Counted from the first letter of the stretch, positions 49,865 to 61,775 are shown. The stretch: DNA of 64,000 bases from Cordylochernes scorpioides (GCA_030710605.1 CP092879.1:42463578-42527577); one strand, 5' to 3'. Numbers and translations are program-made. Notes: generated by a model from the letters alone, not told the origin.

Positions 49865-52797
49865 ATACAAGTATATCACTTGTATTTCAGAAAATGTTCT
49901 ATAAATGTACATGTCACCTCTTATTCAGTCGGTACAGAACAAACCCAATCTAATATCGAGTTAATTGGACAAGATCGATGTAATAATGGGAAGAAATAAG
50001 TGTGAAGGAGAGAAACCACACACATGTTTTTCAGCTAGGCCAGTGTCGGTATAGAACAGATCCAATCTAATATCGAGTTAATTGGACAAGATCGATGTAA
50101 TAATGGGAAGAATGAAGTGTGAAGAGGAGAAACCACACACATGTGTATCAGCTAGGTCAATGTCGGTACAGAACAGACCCAACCTAATACCGAGTTAATT
50201 GGACAAGATCGATGTAATAATGTGAAGAAAGAAGTTTGAAGAAGAAAACCATACACATGTGTATCAGCTAGGCCAGTGTCGGTACAGAACAGACCCAATC
50301 TAATACCGAGCTAATTGGACAAGATCGATGTAATAATGGGAAGAAAGAAGTGTGAAGAGGAGAAACCACACACATGTGTATCAGCTAGGTCAATGTCGGT
50401 ACAGAACAAATCCAATCTAATACCGAGTTAATTGGACAAGATCGATGTAATAATGTGAAGAAAGAAGTTTGAAGAAGAAAACCATACACATGTATATCAG
50501 CTAGGCCAGTGTCGGTACAGAACAGACCCAATCTAATATCGATTTAATTGGACAAGATCGATGTAATAATGGGAAGAAAGAAATGTGAAAGAAAGAAACC
50601 ACACACATGTGTATCAGCTAGGCCAGTGTCGGTACAGAACAGACCCAATCTAATATCGAGTTGATTGTGAAAGATCGATGTAATTATGGAAAGAATGAAG
50701 TGTGAAGGGGAGAAACTACACACAAGGTGTACCAGCTAGGTCAGTGTCGGTACAGAACAGATCCAATCTAATATCGATTTAATTGGACAAAATCGATGTA
50801 ATAATGGGAAGAAAGAAATGTGAAGAAGAGAAACCATACATATTGTGTATCAGCTAGGCCAGTGTCGGTATAGAACAGATCCAATCTAATATCGAGTTAA
50901 TTTGACAAGATCGATATAATAATGGGAATAAAGAATTTCAAAGAAGAGAAACCACACACATGTGTATCAGCTAGGTCAGTGTCGGTACAGAACAGATCCA
51001 ATCTAATATCGAGTTAATTTGACAAGGTCGATATAATAATGGGAATAAAGAAATGTAAAGAAGAGAAACCACACACATGTGTATCAGCTAGGTCTGTGTC
51101 GGTACAGAACAGACCCAATCTAATATCGAGTTAATTGGACAAGATCAGTGTAATAATGGAAGAAAGAAATGTGAAAGAAAGAAAACACACACATGTGTAT
51201 CAGCTTGCCCAGTATCGGTACAGAACAGACCCAATCTAATATCGATTCAATTGGACAAGATCGATGTAATAATGGGAAGAAAGAAATGTGAAAGAAAGAA
51301 AACACACAAATGTGTATCAGCTAGGTCAGTATCGGTACAGAACAGACCCAATCTAATATAGAGTTAATTTGACAAGATCGATGTAATAATGGGATGAAAG
51401 AAATGTGAAAGAAAGAAAGCACACAAATGCGTATCAGCTAGGTCAGTGTCGGTACAGAACAGACCCAATCTAATTTCGAGTTAATTGGACAAGATCGATA
51501 TAATAATGGGAAGAAAGAAGTGTGAAGGAGAGAAACCACACACATGTTTTTCAGCTAGGCCAGTGTCGGTACAGAACAGATCCAATCTAATATCGAGTTA
51601 ATTTGACAAGATCGATATAATAATGGGAATAAAGAAGTTCAAAGAAGAGAAACCACACACATGTGTATCAGCTAGGTCTGTGTCGGTACAGAACAGACCC
51701 AATCTAATATCGAGTTAATTGGACAAGATCGATGTAATAATGGGAAGAAAGAAGTGCGAAGAAGAGAAACCACACACATGTGTATCAGCTAGGTCAGTGT
51801 CGGTACAGAACAGACCCAATCTAATATCGATTCAATTGGACAAGATCGATGTAATAATAGGAAGAAAGAAATGTGAAAGAAAAAAAACACACACATGTGT
51901 ATCAACTAGGTCAGTGTCGGTACAGAACAGATCCAATCTAATATCGAGTTAATTTGACAAGATCAATGTAATAATGGGAAGAGAGAAAGAAATGTGAAAG
52001 AAAGAAAGCACACAAATGCGTATCAGCTAGGTCAGTGTCGGTACAGAACAGACCCAATCTAATTTCGAGTTAATTGGACAAGATCGATATAATAATGGGA
52101 AGAAAGAAGTGTGAAGGAGAGAAACCACACACATGTTTTTCAGCTAGGCCAGTGTCGGTACAGAACAGATCCAATCTAATATCGAGTTAATTTGACAAGA
52201 TCGATATAATAATGGGAATAAAGAAGTTCAAAGAAGAGAAACCACACACATGTGTATCAGCTAGGTCTGTGTCGGTACAGAACAGACCCAATCTAATATC
52301 GAGTTAATTGGACAAGGTCGATATAATAATGGGAAGAAAGAAGTGCGAAGAAGAGAAACCACACACATGTGTATCAGCTAGGTCAGTGTCGGTACAGAAC
52401 AGACCCAATCTAATATCGATTCAATTGGACAAGATCGATGTAATAATGGGAAGAAAGAAATGTGAAAGAAAAAAAAACACACACATGTGTATCAACTAGG
52501 TCAGTGTCGGTACAGAACAGATCCAATCTAATATCGAGTTAATTTGACAAGATCAATGTAATAATGGGAAGAGAGAGAAAGAAATGTGAAAGAAAGAAGC
52601 CACACACATGTGTATCAGCTAGGTCAGTGTCGGTACAGAGAACAGACCCAATCTAATACCGAGTTAATTGGGAAAGATCGATGTAATAATGGGAAGAATG
52701 AAGTGTGAAGGGGAGAAACCACACACATGTGTATCAGCTAGGCCAGTATCGGTACAGAACAGACCCAATCTAATATCGAGTTAATTGGACAAGATCG
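49865..52797 (+). repeat. 117-bp satellite, about 25 monomers with higher-order repeat
   Basis: Monomers repeat at 116-118 bp (for example 'ccaatctaat' ends at 49950, 50067, 50184, 50300, 50417, 50533, 50650). Consensus phrases: 'gtcggtacagaacagaccca', 'cgagttaattggacaagatc', 'gatgtaataatgggaagaaa' and 'accacacacatgtgtatcag'. A five-monomer block of 589 bp (about 51411-51999) is repeated almost exactly at 52000-52588, including private variants ('tctaatttcgag', 'acatgtttttcagc'). In one frame monomers read ...KKCEEEKPHTCVSARSVSVQ..., but frames shift and stop, so it is non-coding. Confidence 0.95.
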
Positions 52798-53411
52798 AAT
52801 CCTCTGATCCGTAATTGGAGGGCCAATCCATTAGCTCCATTTTTATTTGGTCAAATTGAATTTTTTTCTTTCCTCTCCGAATTTATTGCACTCTAAAATT
52901 CCATTTTTACTTGTATCTACCTTTGTTATATAGAAGGGATCTTCCAATATTTGTTCATCCGCCATTAAAGCTACATATTTTACATTTATTACATTTATAT
53001 AAACTCTGTGTTTAATTAAATATTTAATTAAATATTTTTACTTTTCGATTAATAATAGTTAGTTTTACTATTCGTGTTTAAAAGCTAATTTAAATCATTA
53101 ATATAGTATATTGCATAAAATTTAATATGTTTTTGTTTCATATTAATAGGGTATTTAAAACATTATACTTTTATATATCAAATGAAGTAAATTATTATTA
53201 TTATTTTTTTTTGTTATTTGAATCCATATCTCTACTTTGAATTCGTTTCTGTATGATTTAAGTGTGAATACTGTTTCAACGGTTTTATACATTTTAAGAT
53301 TAACAGAATGTATTTGATTTTGAAACTAAGTGATTAACAAGCTGGATTCAATTAAAACATAAAAATTTTGGATTTTATCAATTGTTACAGGAATAAAGGT
53401 GTCGTATTATA
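52798..53411. other. AT-rich sequence between satellite and Tc1
   Basis: Nothing recognised. Confidence 0.4.
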
Positions 53412-54902
53412 CACTGGTGTCCAAAAAATAAGAAACTTTTGTTTTTTAATGATATGTTTTAAAATATACAACGCTAAAAGCTAAAAAGTAATTTAATTAG
53501 GTATTTTAAGTCGTAGAATTTATTTATCGCAACCATTCGATTCGGTAAAATTGAAAATATGCAAATTTTTGTTTGTCTTTATAAGTGTGCTATTTGGCGT
53601 GTCGTTTACCCCATCTAAGAATTGGCCAATTATAATTTTATTTAATCCTTAGTTAATTATGAGTTTACGAAAAATTTTAGCAGATGATTTAAAATGGAGA
53701 GCTGTTGGAAGAATGGAGGCAGGGCAATCACAAGTTGAAGTAGCAAAATGGCTAAATGTGAATAAATCTGTGGTCAGCAAAATATGGAAACAGTTCATTG
53801 AGACTGGAACCATCAAAAGAAAAGAAGGCTCTGGTAGAAAAAGAAAATCAGCACCTCTGAAGACCGTTATCTGGTCGTAACTGCCAAGCGCCATAGGAGA
53901 TGACAGCTATTCAACTCTCTAATGAACTCTCAAGTGCTACTGGAACGAGAATTTCAAGACAAACTGTTTACCGAAGGCTTCACGAAGGTACTCTTTATGC
54001 AAGACGACCAATGGTCTCTATCCCTTTAACCTCTGCTCACAGGAGAGCCCGCTTGAATTGGTGCTTGGAACATCACGCCTGGACTCATGATCAGTGAGCC
54101 AATGTTCTCTTCAGTGACGAGTCAAGATTTAGTTTAAACACAGATTCTCGACGAGTTTTCATCTGGAAGGAGCCTGGAACCCGCTATCATCCCAGTAACA
54201 TCAGGGAAATAGACAGTTTTAGAGGGGGCAGTCTCTTAGTCTGGGCTGGCATCAGTTCTAGCAGACGCAAACCCCTCCACATTTTTTTCTGGGGGCGCTT
54301 TACCTGCCCAAAGGTACAGGGACGAGATCCTTGAGCCCTATCTAAGACCTTATAGAGATCAAATTGGTCACAATTTAATTTTTATGGACGATAATGCTCG
54401 TCCGCATAGGGCTAGGCTAGTCAATGAATATCTCCAGAGTGAGAATATTCGAAGGATGGATTGGCCAGCCAGATCTCTGGACCTGAATCCAATAGAGCAT
54501 GTGTGGGATGCTCTAGGGAGGCGTATTGGAGCTCGTCACCCCTCTCCCAGAACCCTTGTTGAGCTAAGCACTGCTCTATTGGAGGAGTGGGGTTTACTAC
54601 CCCTGGAACTCCTCCAAAGCCTGGTAAACAGTATGAGGGCTTGCTGTGAGACCTTGATAGCTGTTAGAGGTGATCATACTCCCTATTGATATCTTATTTC
54701 TTTAAGATCTGGAACTTTAGCTTTGGGTATGTTGGTAATAATTTGTATATTTCATAATTTCAAATATATTTTTTATTTTCATATAGCTAGTCAAATTCTC
54801 CATAGTTTAAACTATTTGTATACTAAATTTTATATTTGTTAATAAATTAGCTTTTGAGAAATTTCAATATTGGTTAAGTTTCTTATTTTTTGGACACCAG
54901 TG
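53412..54902 (+). mobile_element. Tc1-type DNA transposon (DD34E), decayed
   Basis: 1,491 bp with 27-bp perfect terminal inverted repeats (CACTGGTGTCCAAAAAATAA + GAAACTT) and TA on both sides (53410-53411, 54903-54904). It contains one transposase gene on the plus strand with several breaks. TIR perfection with a broken ORF suggests mobilisation in trans or recent decay. Confidence 0.93.
53659..54689 (+). pseudogene. Tc1 transposase, several disruptions
   Basis: 53659-53880 encodes the N-terminal paired-type helix-turn-helix (MEAGQSQVEVAKWLNVNKS). The frame is lost near 53860, and again just before 53900. 53900-54097 carries the second DNA-binding part (TGTRISRQTVYRRLHEG) and ends at a TGA where DQWANV is expected. 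FSDESRFSL with the first catalytic D follows at about 54113. Another shift lies near 54300. 54384-54689 holds MDDNARPHRA (second D) and LDLNPIEHVWD (E), 34 residues apart, the DD34E signature of Tc1. All catalytic residues survive in pieces; the gene cannot make an enzyme. Confidence 0.9.
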
Positions 54903-54929
54903 TATTTACCATGATAAAATTGGCGTATG

Positions 54930-55095
54930 CACGGTGGAATCTGTGGCCAGTGGACATCATTCGAACCTGGAGACTGTTGTTGCGTTCTGTGCTGCCTGAA
55001 ATATAGGAGCTCCATCTATACTTCCTTCCTACGGTGATTCTCTGACCGATAATAAGATCAATGGTCTCAATAAAGCTCTATGTATGTGTGTGTGA
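54930..55095 (+). repeat. repeat C: LINE-like 3' tail
   Basis: 'ggtggaatctgtggccagtg', 'gaacctggagactgttgttg' and 'caataaagctctatgtatgt'. It starts about 30 bp right of the Tc1 element. Confidence 0.68.
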
Positions 55096-56519
55096 TAAAA
55101 TCATCAATGAATGTATGATTAAAGCATCATCTTATCCATAGTCTATTTTATTAAATTAATCGATAGAATTGTTGAGCTTGATTTAAGGAAGTTCTTCAGT
55201 TTTGAAACTGTTCATCTAAATTAACAATAAATATCTATTGTAAACTTATGGTTTCTACTAGAATGGGGTGTATATATTATGATGGTATTTGCATACTGCG
55301 TAATATGGAATTGAGAGCTTCAATGCTTCTGTGATTTGCAAGACTCATCTGAGTCCTTTAGGTTCCTCTTATGGATAAACTTGCTTTTGCTGAAACTACT
55401 CCAAGGTCAAATCGATTTTACAAGTAATTGTAGGCTAAAAACCATTAAGAGGTCAATCCGAAGAAATTTTTTTTTCAGAAATTGTTGCAACCCTAAAATA
55501 ATAATTCGAATATGTTTCATTTAAGTGTAGTTCCAAAATATGATTTCATCATAAATATAGATAAATTGGCAGCAAAGAGTACTCTCGTGAGACAACCCTT
55601 CGCTTACCCTAATCTAGAGGATTGAAGTTGGTGAATATAGACAGAGATCATCTGTAGGATGTATAAAATATCAAACTCTGAATGATCATATCGGGTTATG
55701 ACTCTAATTAAGGTGATTACAATCTTAAAAAATACACGAAATACCACATGAACAAGTCCTGGTCTCAAAAGACGCCATGTTTACCTATTTTTGAGCCCTT
55801 CTCATTCTCTCTTTATTTCATTAAAAATCTATTTATATCTATTTTCCTATATTTTTCATTATATAATATATTTATTCATATTTATATTTATTTTGTATTT
55901 AACCTTGTATAATCTTATATAGACATTGAAATAAAGTAGTTTCAATCCCTCATTAAAGATTCCCATCTATTCCATCAGCCAATTTCTTCTATCTACAGTT
56001 ATCCTTAATTTCGTTTTCTTCTCCTAAAATTTCTTCATATCAATTCAGTTATTTTACATATATATGTTCCATTCGCGATTCTTTTATCTTTTTTGACGAC
56101 TTTCAACAGACCAAATTCTTCTCCTAATCTTCTAGCAATAATTATTTATTCCTTATTCTTTCAGCCCATTTCTTTTTTTCTTCCAAATTTAAATTTTAAA
56201 ATCTTCTTATCTCTGAATTTGCCTCTGGCCATGTCTCTGGGAAAAAACAGAACCTCGAATCAGAATATTTTCGTCAGTTAGTTTTTCTTTTATAATGGAA
56301 TTTCTAAAGGATTCTATAACACAAACTTAAGAATTTAATTGAAATCAAATATAATCCTATTACACATATACACGACAATAGAAATTAATTTTAATAAGCC
56401 TAATTTATTTTAAGAGACCATGTGTATTTCCAGTAATAAAAAGTACCTTTATAAACTAACTTCATTTCTATACAAATGAGTATAAAAGAATATATATATA
56501 AAATAAATATTAATCACAA
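55096..56519. other. non-coding, no recognised gene
   Basis: 55820-55960 is the complement of the repeat at 10905-11000 and 49145-49290 ('ccttgtataatcttatatag'). Otherwise nothing supported. Confidence 0.35.
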
Positions 56520-56770
56520 ACACATACAGCTTTATTAAGACCACCGATCTTATACAGATTCACCATAGGAAGGAAGCATAGATAGAGCTCTTATACTCTA
56601 GGCAGCGCAGAACCTAACAGCCTCCAGTTCAGACACATGTTCATTGACCACAGAATCCACCGTAAATAGGTTAGCGAATCACAGAAAAGGCGAGTATGGA
56701 ATCAGCCGCGTTTTATTCTTCGCTTTCTTCATCCAAATGGACCACGACATTCGGCGATTATATTAATTTT
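56520..56770 (-). repeat. repeat C: longest copy of the LINE-like 3' end
   Basis: On the minus strand it starts with a short frame SPNVVVHLDEESEE (then a stop, then AADSILAFSVIR). It continues through 'gaatctgtataagatcggtg' and ends 'aataaagctgtatgtgtttg'. The protein piece suggests the C-terminus of a retroposon ORF; family unknown. Confidence 0.65.
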
Positions 56771-56779
56771 AGAAAATCA

Positions 56780-57214
56780 AATAATAAAATAATTTCATTA
56801 TTAATTTAGAAAACAAACTTGTAATAAATCTTTTAACTCTCCCATTTTGAAGAAAGAGTTATTCATACAGACATTGATTAAGATTCTGTCGCGCTTTCCC
56901 ATTTATTCTTTCGGTTATAAGAAAACACTAGCTGCCATATTTAGTTGAAATCTCTTCTTCTTTTACGGTGCAATTTCACGTCACATTTTAAAAACAATTA
57001 ACATTTGTCGTTTCTCTCTCTATATATTTATCTATTTCATATATAACTTTATATACGAGTACAATCTTATATGAACGGGATAAAATAAAAGTGGTTTCAA
57101 TCTCAATCTCTCTCTATCTCTCTATAAAACATTAATTTAAGGAATACAGTTAAAAAGGAATATATAAAGCACTATATACGACTATGTATATTCGGACAGG
57201 TTCAAGCAAACTTG
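56780..57214. other. non-coding, no recognised feature
   Basis: 57000-57115 contains a copy of the 'atcttatatgaacgggataa' repeat. No gene. Confidence 0.35.
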
Positions 57215-57330
57215 TAAGTGCGAATGTTGAACTGCTTTTCATATGTGCAGACATCTGGTGCAAGAGTAAAATCAATTCTACCTACCTTGATTATCATGGC
57301 CTTTACTACGCGTCTAACTAGGAATAATTA
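57215..57330 (+). repeat. SINE fragment, plus orientation
   Basis: 'aacttgtaagtgcgaatgtt' + 'gaactgcttttca' and 'ttgattatcatggcctttac' match body and tail of the SINE at 15819-16140. Confidence 0.65.
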
Positions 57331-57349
57331 AAATGTGTACAGTCGAAGA

Positions 57350-58345
57350 GGTTCCAAAGACAAAGAGTCCTTCTCCAGAGAATCAGAAAGCTTTTGTTAA
57401 CTCCCTTCATCTCAAACTCAGAAGAAACTTTTAGAGGGATTCTTAGAGGAAGAAACACAAGTCAGGAGAAGAGCTTTTTACATAATTAAACGATCATTCA
57501 AGCTTTCGAACATTACACCCTTTTACGGGCACCGGGATTATTTCCCGAAAGCTTGTACAAACGTTTTATATAAAGAAGCTCTTCAACCTGACTTGTGTTT
57601 CTTTTTCTATAGCGAATAGGGAGATTATCGTTGTCTTAAGAGGGATGCCTTGGTAGGCATGAGGATTGGTTTTATCATTTAGCCCTTTCCAACGACAAAG
57701 AGTTCTCCTTCAAAGAATCAGGAAGCTTTTGTTAACTCCTTTCATCTAAAATCTCAGAAGAAACTTATAAAGGAATGTCTTAAAAGAAAAAATACAAGTC
57801 AGGGAGAAGAGCTTCTTTATATAAGAAAGTGATCGTTCAAGCTTTCGGGAAAGACGCCCTTTTACGGGTACAGGGAATATTTCCCAAAAGCTTATACGAT
57901 CGTTTTATATAAAGAAGCTCTTCTCCCTTACTTGTATTTCTTCTTCTATAGCGAATAGGGAGACTCTATCGTTGTCTTAAGAGGGATGTCTTGATTGGCA
58001 TGAGGATTGGTTTTATCATTTAGCCCTTGCCAACGACAACAACTTTTGTTAATTCCCTTCATCTCAAGGCTAAGAATAAACTTGTAGAGGGATTCTTAGA
58101 GGAAGAAACACAAGTCAGAGAGAAGAGCTTCTTTATATAAGAAAACGATCGTTCAAGCTTTCGAGCAAGACGCCCTTTTACGGGTACAGGGAATATTTCC
58201 CGATAGCTTGTACAAACGTGTTATTATATGATGAAGCTCTACTCCCTGACTTGTGTTTCTTCTTCTCTAGCGAATAAGGAGACTATCGTTGTCTTAAGAG
58301 AGATGGCTTGGTTGACATGAGGATTGGTTTTATCATCCGGCCTTC
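57350..58345 (+). repeat. three tandem 338-bp units, each with an inner foldback
   Basis: Units start near 57352, 57689 and 58029. Each holds 'ttttgttaactcccttcatc', then 'agaaacacaagtcagg' with its mirror 'cctgacttgtgtttct' about 150 bp later, family F hammerhead-like motifs ('caagctttcg' ... 'cgaaagcttgtac'), and 'agcgaatagggagattatcg' + 'ttgtcttaaga'. The 99-codon minus-strand frame at 58283-58582 starts past the last unit and has no motif. Confidence 0.85.
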
Positions 58346-58959
58346 GCCTGAAGAGTCAACTTTGCTGGTCAAGTTGGCCGCTGGGTGATGCCAACATGTA
58401 AACCAGTTCCATAGATGAGATCGTTGCAACAGTAAAAATGTCCCATCATGTGTCGGGATGTCCCCTAGAGATTCCTTAGATGATCTAACTAAACCGGTGG
58501 TTGGTTCGACATAAAAAGAGACAGCTTGTCGGAAGTACCTAATTAATGTAAAAATTATATTAATTACCCTCACTCCCCTCATCCACTACTAATTAGCGAT
58601 GCCAATTATGCTAATCTCGTTGATGGTAGTTTAGTTCTGGATAATTATTTGTACCCTGATATTTGACAATTCCTATATCCCATCTAGAAAGAACAAACCT
58701 TGGCAAAAATAACAAAAGTATACAGACTTTTAATCACGTCTTCGCATAAAAAGAATATTTACACTTATATGATTCAGCCTTCTATCTAGCTCTCTAATAA
58801 TAAAAATAGAGATGAAATGATGATAACGAAAATATTAACACGAATTGTCCCGTTTTAAATATACACATTCAGGACAGATATAGTCATAATATATTTTATT
58901 TTAAAATATAATAAGGGAATAGTTATTAATGGTATTATTATACATCAGCGCGTCATCTA
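58346..58959. other. GC-richer edge then AT-rich sequence
   Basis: 58346-58520 may be the non-repeated end of the adjacent element. A minus-strand frame of 99 codons is open here but not recognised. Confidence 0.3.
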
Positions 58960-59125
58960 TTATGAAAATTCAAAACTATTATAGACGCGTATGATTCTTT
59001 TAAAAATAAAACAATTTCTACTGCCTTTACTGCAAGGACCATTCCTATTAATTTTTCCATTGCAGTAAGGACAGTAGAAATTGTTTTATTTTTAAAAGAA
59101 TCATACGCGTTTATAATAGTTTTGA
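58960..59125. mobile_element. foldback element, ~165 bp
   Basis: 'actattatagacgcgtatga' and 'aaacaatttctactgccttt' + 'actgcaa' are mirrored by 'ttgcagtaaggacagtagaa' and 'tcatacgcgtttataatagt'. Single-arm relative at 8740-8830. Confidence 0.85.
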
Positions 59126-59896
59126 TTTTTCATTAATGGTATTGTTCATATATAATAAAGAATTTCTAACCATGACTCAGAAAACATCTATAAATTGTAG
59201 CGCTCAATTTAAAAGGAATTTTCTGTTCGTTCATTAATGAAGGAACGGTGAAAAGATTACCCAAAGTTTATTTTACTAATTTAAAGCGATTCAAAAATTC
59301 TTCTTTACAAAATTAAGGTTTCCTCTCTATTGACGTTTAACAAATCATATAGTCTTCTTAAAAGAAAATTTTAATCCCTTTATTTAAACTAAAGTTTGCC
59401 GAACGGTGCGTACTCGCTTCATCCAATTAAATCCCTTTGTGGTCTTAACCAATTGGAGTTGGCCGCAAATGTGGTCGAAGAACAATTGAGTTAGGAGCTC
59501 AACTCGCTTTCTGCTTGGATGCATTTAGGAGGGGGTCTTCGAATTTTCCTCATTCTGATTCATACCATTGTTGGACATTTTATTGAGTTCTAGCTATTGT
59601 CAGAGCAAATGGTTACAACCCTTGTTTCATTCTCACAAAGACTCTTCAAGGTTAGATTACAATCTCAATCCTTTTGTTTACTGCCCATAGTGAAGGTCAT
59701 TTCTTTTAAAATTGGATTTTTAAGATCCTTCTAAATCTACTTGAACCTAATGATAATTGAGTTTTAAAAGAACTTTGTTTATATAGATAATTGAAGAGTT
59801 TCCTCTAGATTTTCAAATAGTTAATGTATCAAATTAATTAGGTCGTCGCCTTTATAATGGACACATTTCAGATAGATTGCGTGAATAATATTGCAA
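59126..59896. other. non-coding, no recognised feature
   Basis: Nothing supported. Confidence 0.35.
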
Positions 59897-59978
59897 TCAG
59901 CAACTTTCAGTTGCACGATAAGGATATGTCTGCCCGGTAAACGGAACACTGTGGGTTCGATTCCCATCCCTGGACACT
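59897..59978 (+). repeat. foldback arm fused to a tRNA-like fragment
   Basis: 'atcagcaactttcagttgca' + 'cgataagga' is the arm of 13640-13912 and 23388-23546. It is followed by 'gcccggtaaacgga' and a B-box-like 'gggttcgattcccatccc'. There is no full cloverleaf, so it is not a tRNA gene. Confidence 0.5.
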
Positions 59979-60569
59979 TTATTTTTCCGTTTATCATTAC
60001 TCTTCACAATTCATCCTTTCATACTTCATCCCTAAGGTTAGAAATAATCGTTATTTCTCCACAAAAATAAATTTTGATTTTTCGTTCAAAAGAAACACAG
60101 ATAATTGTCAAATCTCGTTTTACAAAGATGTCTTTTTCTTAACAAATATTAATGTTAATATTCACTTAATCTACAAGACACAATGGAATCTATCACATAG
60201 ATAACAAGTAAGCTCTATAGATGTTTAAAAGATGAAATTAGAGAGTCAAACCAAAGCACATGTGTTGGTTCATAACACGTTCTCTACCCCTCTTTTGGAT
60301 GTGCTTACAAAACAAAACTTCTCCTCTCCCTGTGTGCTATAAATATGCAAAAGTTTACATTCAATCCTCAACACCTAAAATAACTCCACTCTCAGCGGCC
60401 TAATTTATGTGAGTGGGGAGATGTTTACCCTCTGGCAGTTTCTCCATCACAAACTTCTCTTTTCACACACAACCTCGAACTACTATATACTTAACTATCA
60501 AGTATTTATTGATGGTGATGATTGGTTGATGGTTAGAATATCAGGCCTCCATAGCTTACATTTTCTAAT

Positions 60570-61010
60570 ATTGATACAAGAGATTCATTAATCTAATTAT
60601 GAACTCAAGTTAAGCAATGAACTTATCGACAAATAAAATCAATTTTTACCTAAACCAGATTCACATTAAAGAATCATATCCCCCTTGAGAGAGTCCTGAT
60701 ATTTTCACATTAATTTTGATACAAGGGATTCATTTATCTAATTATGAACTCAAGTTAACCAATGAACTTATCGTCAAATGGAATCAATTTTTACCAAAAC
60801 TAGATTCACATTGAAGATTCATATCCCCCTTTCACCTAGTATTAATACAAGAGATTCATTCATCGAATTATGAACTCAAATTAAACAATGAACTTATCGT
60901 CAAATAAAATCAATTTTTACCTAAACCAGATTCACATAAATGAAACTTATCCCTGGAGTCCTGATATTTTCACATTAACATTGATACAAGGGATTTATTT
61001 ATTGTATTGT
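60570..61010 (+). repeat. ~135-bp tandem repeat, about three copies
   Basis: Each unit has 'ttgatacaag.gattcatt', 'aattatgaactcaagttaa', 'aatgaacttatcg.caaat', 'aatcaatttttacc' and 'agattcacat'. Units end in 'cctgatattttcacatta', linking them to the 'ttatccctgg' motif elsewhere. Confidence 0.85.
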
Positions 61011-61039
61011 TTGATGTGTATCGTACTACTAAGTAGTTT

Positions 61040-61245
61040 TCAGAGAAAAACACAGTCACATTAAACAAGAGTTTATTTCAACTCCCGACGTTTCAGCGAC
61101 TTCCTGTCATTCTCTTCAGGGGAATGAGTGAGGAGGAGTAAGGGAGAGTGACAGGAAGTCACTAAAACGTCGGGAGTTAAACCATTGGTTGACATGGCTG
61201 TGTTTTTATCTGAATCAACTTCTAACTAACAAATGAGCTTCATAA
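61040..61245. mobile_element. palindrome with hammerhead-like family D
   Basis: 'aactcccgacgtttcagcga' + 'cttcctgtca' is mirrored by 'tgacaggaagtcactaaaac' + 'gtcgggagtt'. The minus strand at 61083-61126 reads CCCCTGAAGA ... GCTGAAACGTCGGGA: CUGAAGA core, GAAAC, GUC and a UCCC/GGGA stem I, with the extra G before stem II seen at 8003. The plus-strand arm has lost CUGANGA and GAAA. Confidence 0.7.
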
Positions 61246-61558
61246 CTAAGTAGTTGATTCATTTTATTGTGTTGTTTTAAAGACTGTATTTGTAATTAAC
61301 GTTGTGTGTGTATTGTTAGGTTATATAGTTCGGGTTAGCGTTGAGCTTTAACATTTTACAGAGCTTTATTAAGGATTACAGTTCCAAAATAACTTTATCA
61401 GGTAACTCTCAAAAAGAGAACCCCAGATCATCATATTTATATTAATGTGTGTGAGGATGGTTATAAACAAGCGTTCATTTACTATTACATCATTATATTA
61501 GTATTCGTATCCGGGATCTCTGGTCCTTGGAGATATTATTATAAATATAAAAATACAA
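61246..61558. other. non-coding, no recognised feature
   Basis: Nothing supported, apart from the A/T-rich region next to the helicase fragment. Confidence 0.35.
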
Positions 61559-61775
61559 CCTTTCGCATTGAGTTTCTTTTTCTTCAGCTCCTCTCCTGTC
61601 TCCGTCACGAACCTCCTCCTCTTGTAGTCCCATTTCTTGACTGCCTTGTTCTTCTTCAGGGTCTCGGCATCGTCTCCCATCAGATCCACCACATTCTTGT
61701 TGGCTTCCTCGTAGAAACTTCTCTGGAGTCCCAGCCCTTCTTATGTGTAGAGGTCCTTGGGGCTGGTAGGGAACT
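61559..61775 (-). pseudogene. fragment resembling DDX54/Dbp10 C-terminal region
   Basis: From 61719 the minus strand reads SFYEEANKNVVDLMGDDAE then TLKKNKAVKKWDYKRRRFV and TETGEELKKKKLN. 'DLM.D....L......KWD.K.(K/R)RFV' is the DBP10CT pattern of the DEAD-box helicase DDX54/Dbp10, which acts in nucleolar 60S ribosome assembly. Upstream codons fit the same protein (VPYQP, KDLYT, EGLGLQ) only if one extra base is skipped and a TAA is ignored. I therefore read this as a broken gene fragment rather than a live exon. A weak donor-like AAAG|GTTGTA follows the last codons. Its last ~30 bases recur inverted at 62018-62060. The rest of the helicase is absent. A misassembled or real exon remains possible. 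Confidence 0.55.

Noticed and set aside
51719..52499. ORFs of 63-77 codons in the satellite
   Set aside because: Monomer length varies around 117 bp and stops occur. It is satellite translation, not a protein repeat.
58283..58582. 99-codon minus-strand ORF
   Set aside because: It begins in unique sequence and ends in the 338-bp repeat. No motif was recognised.
59930..59978. Candidate tRNA or pseudo-tRNA
   Set aside because: Only a T-arm-like 'gggttcgattccc' is present. The 5' half is foldback sequence.
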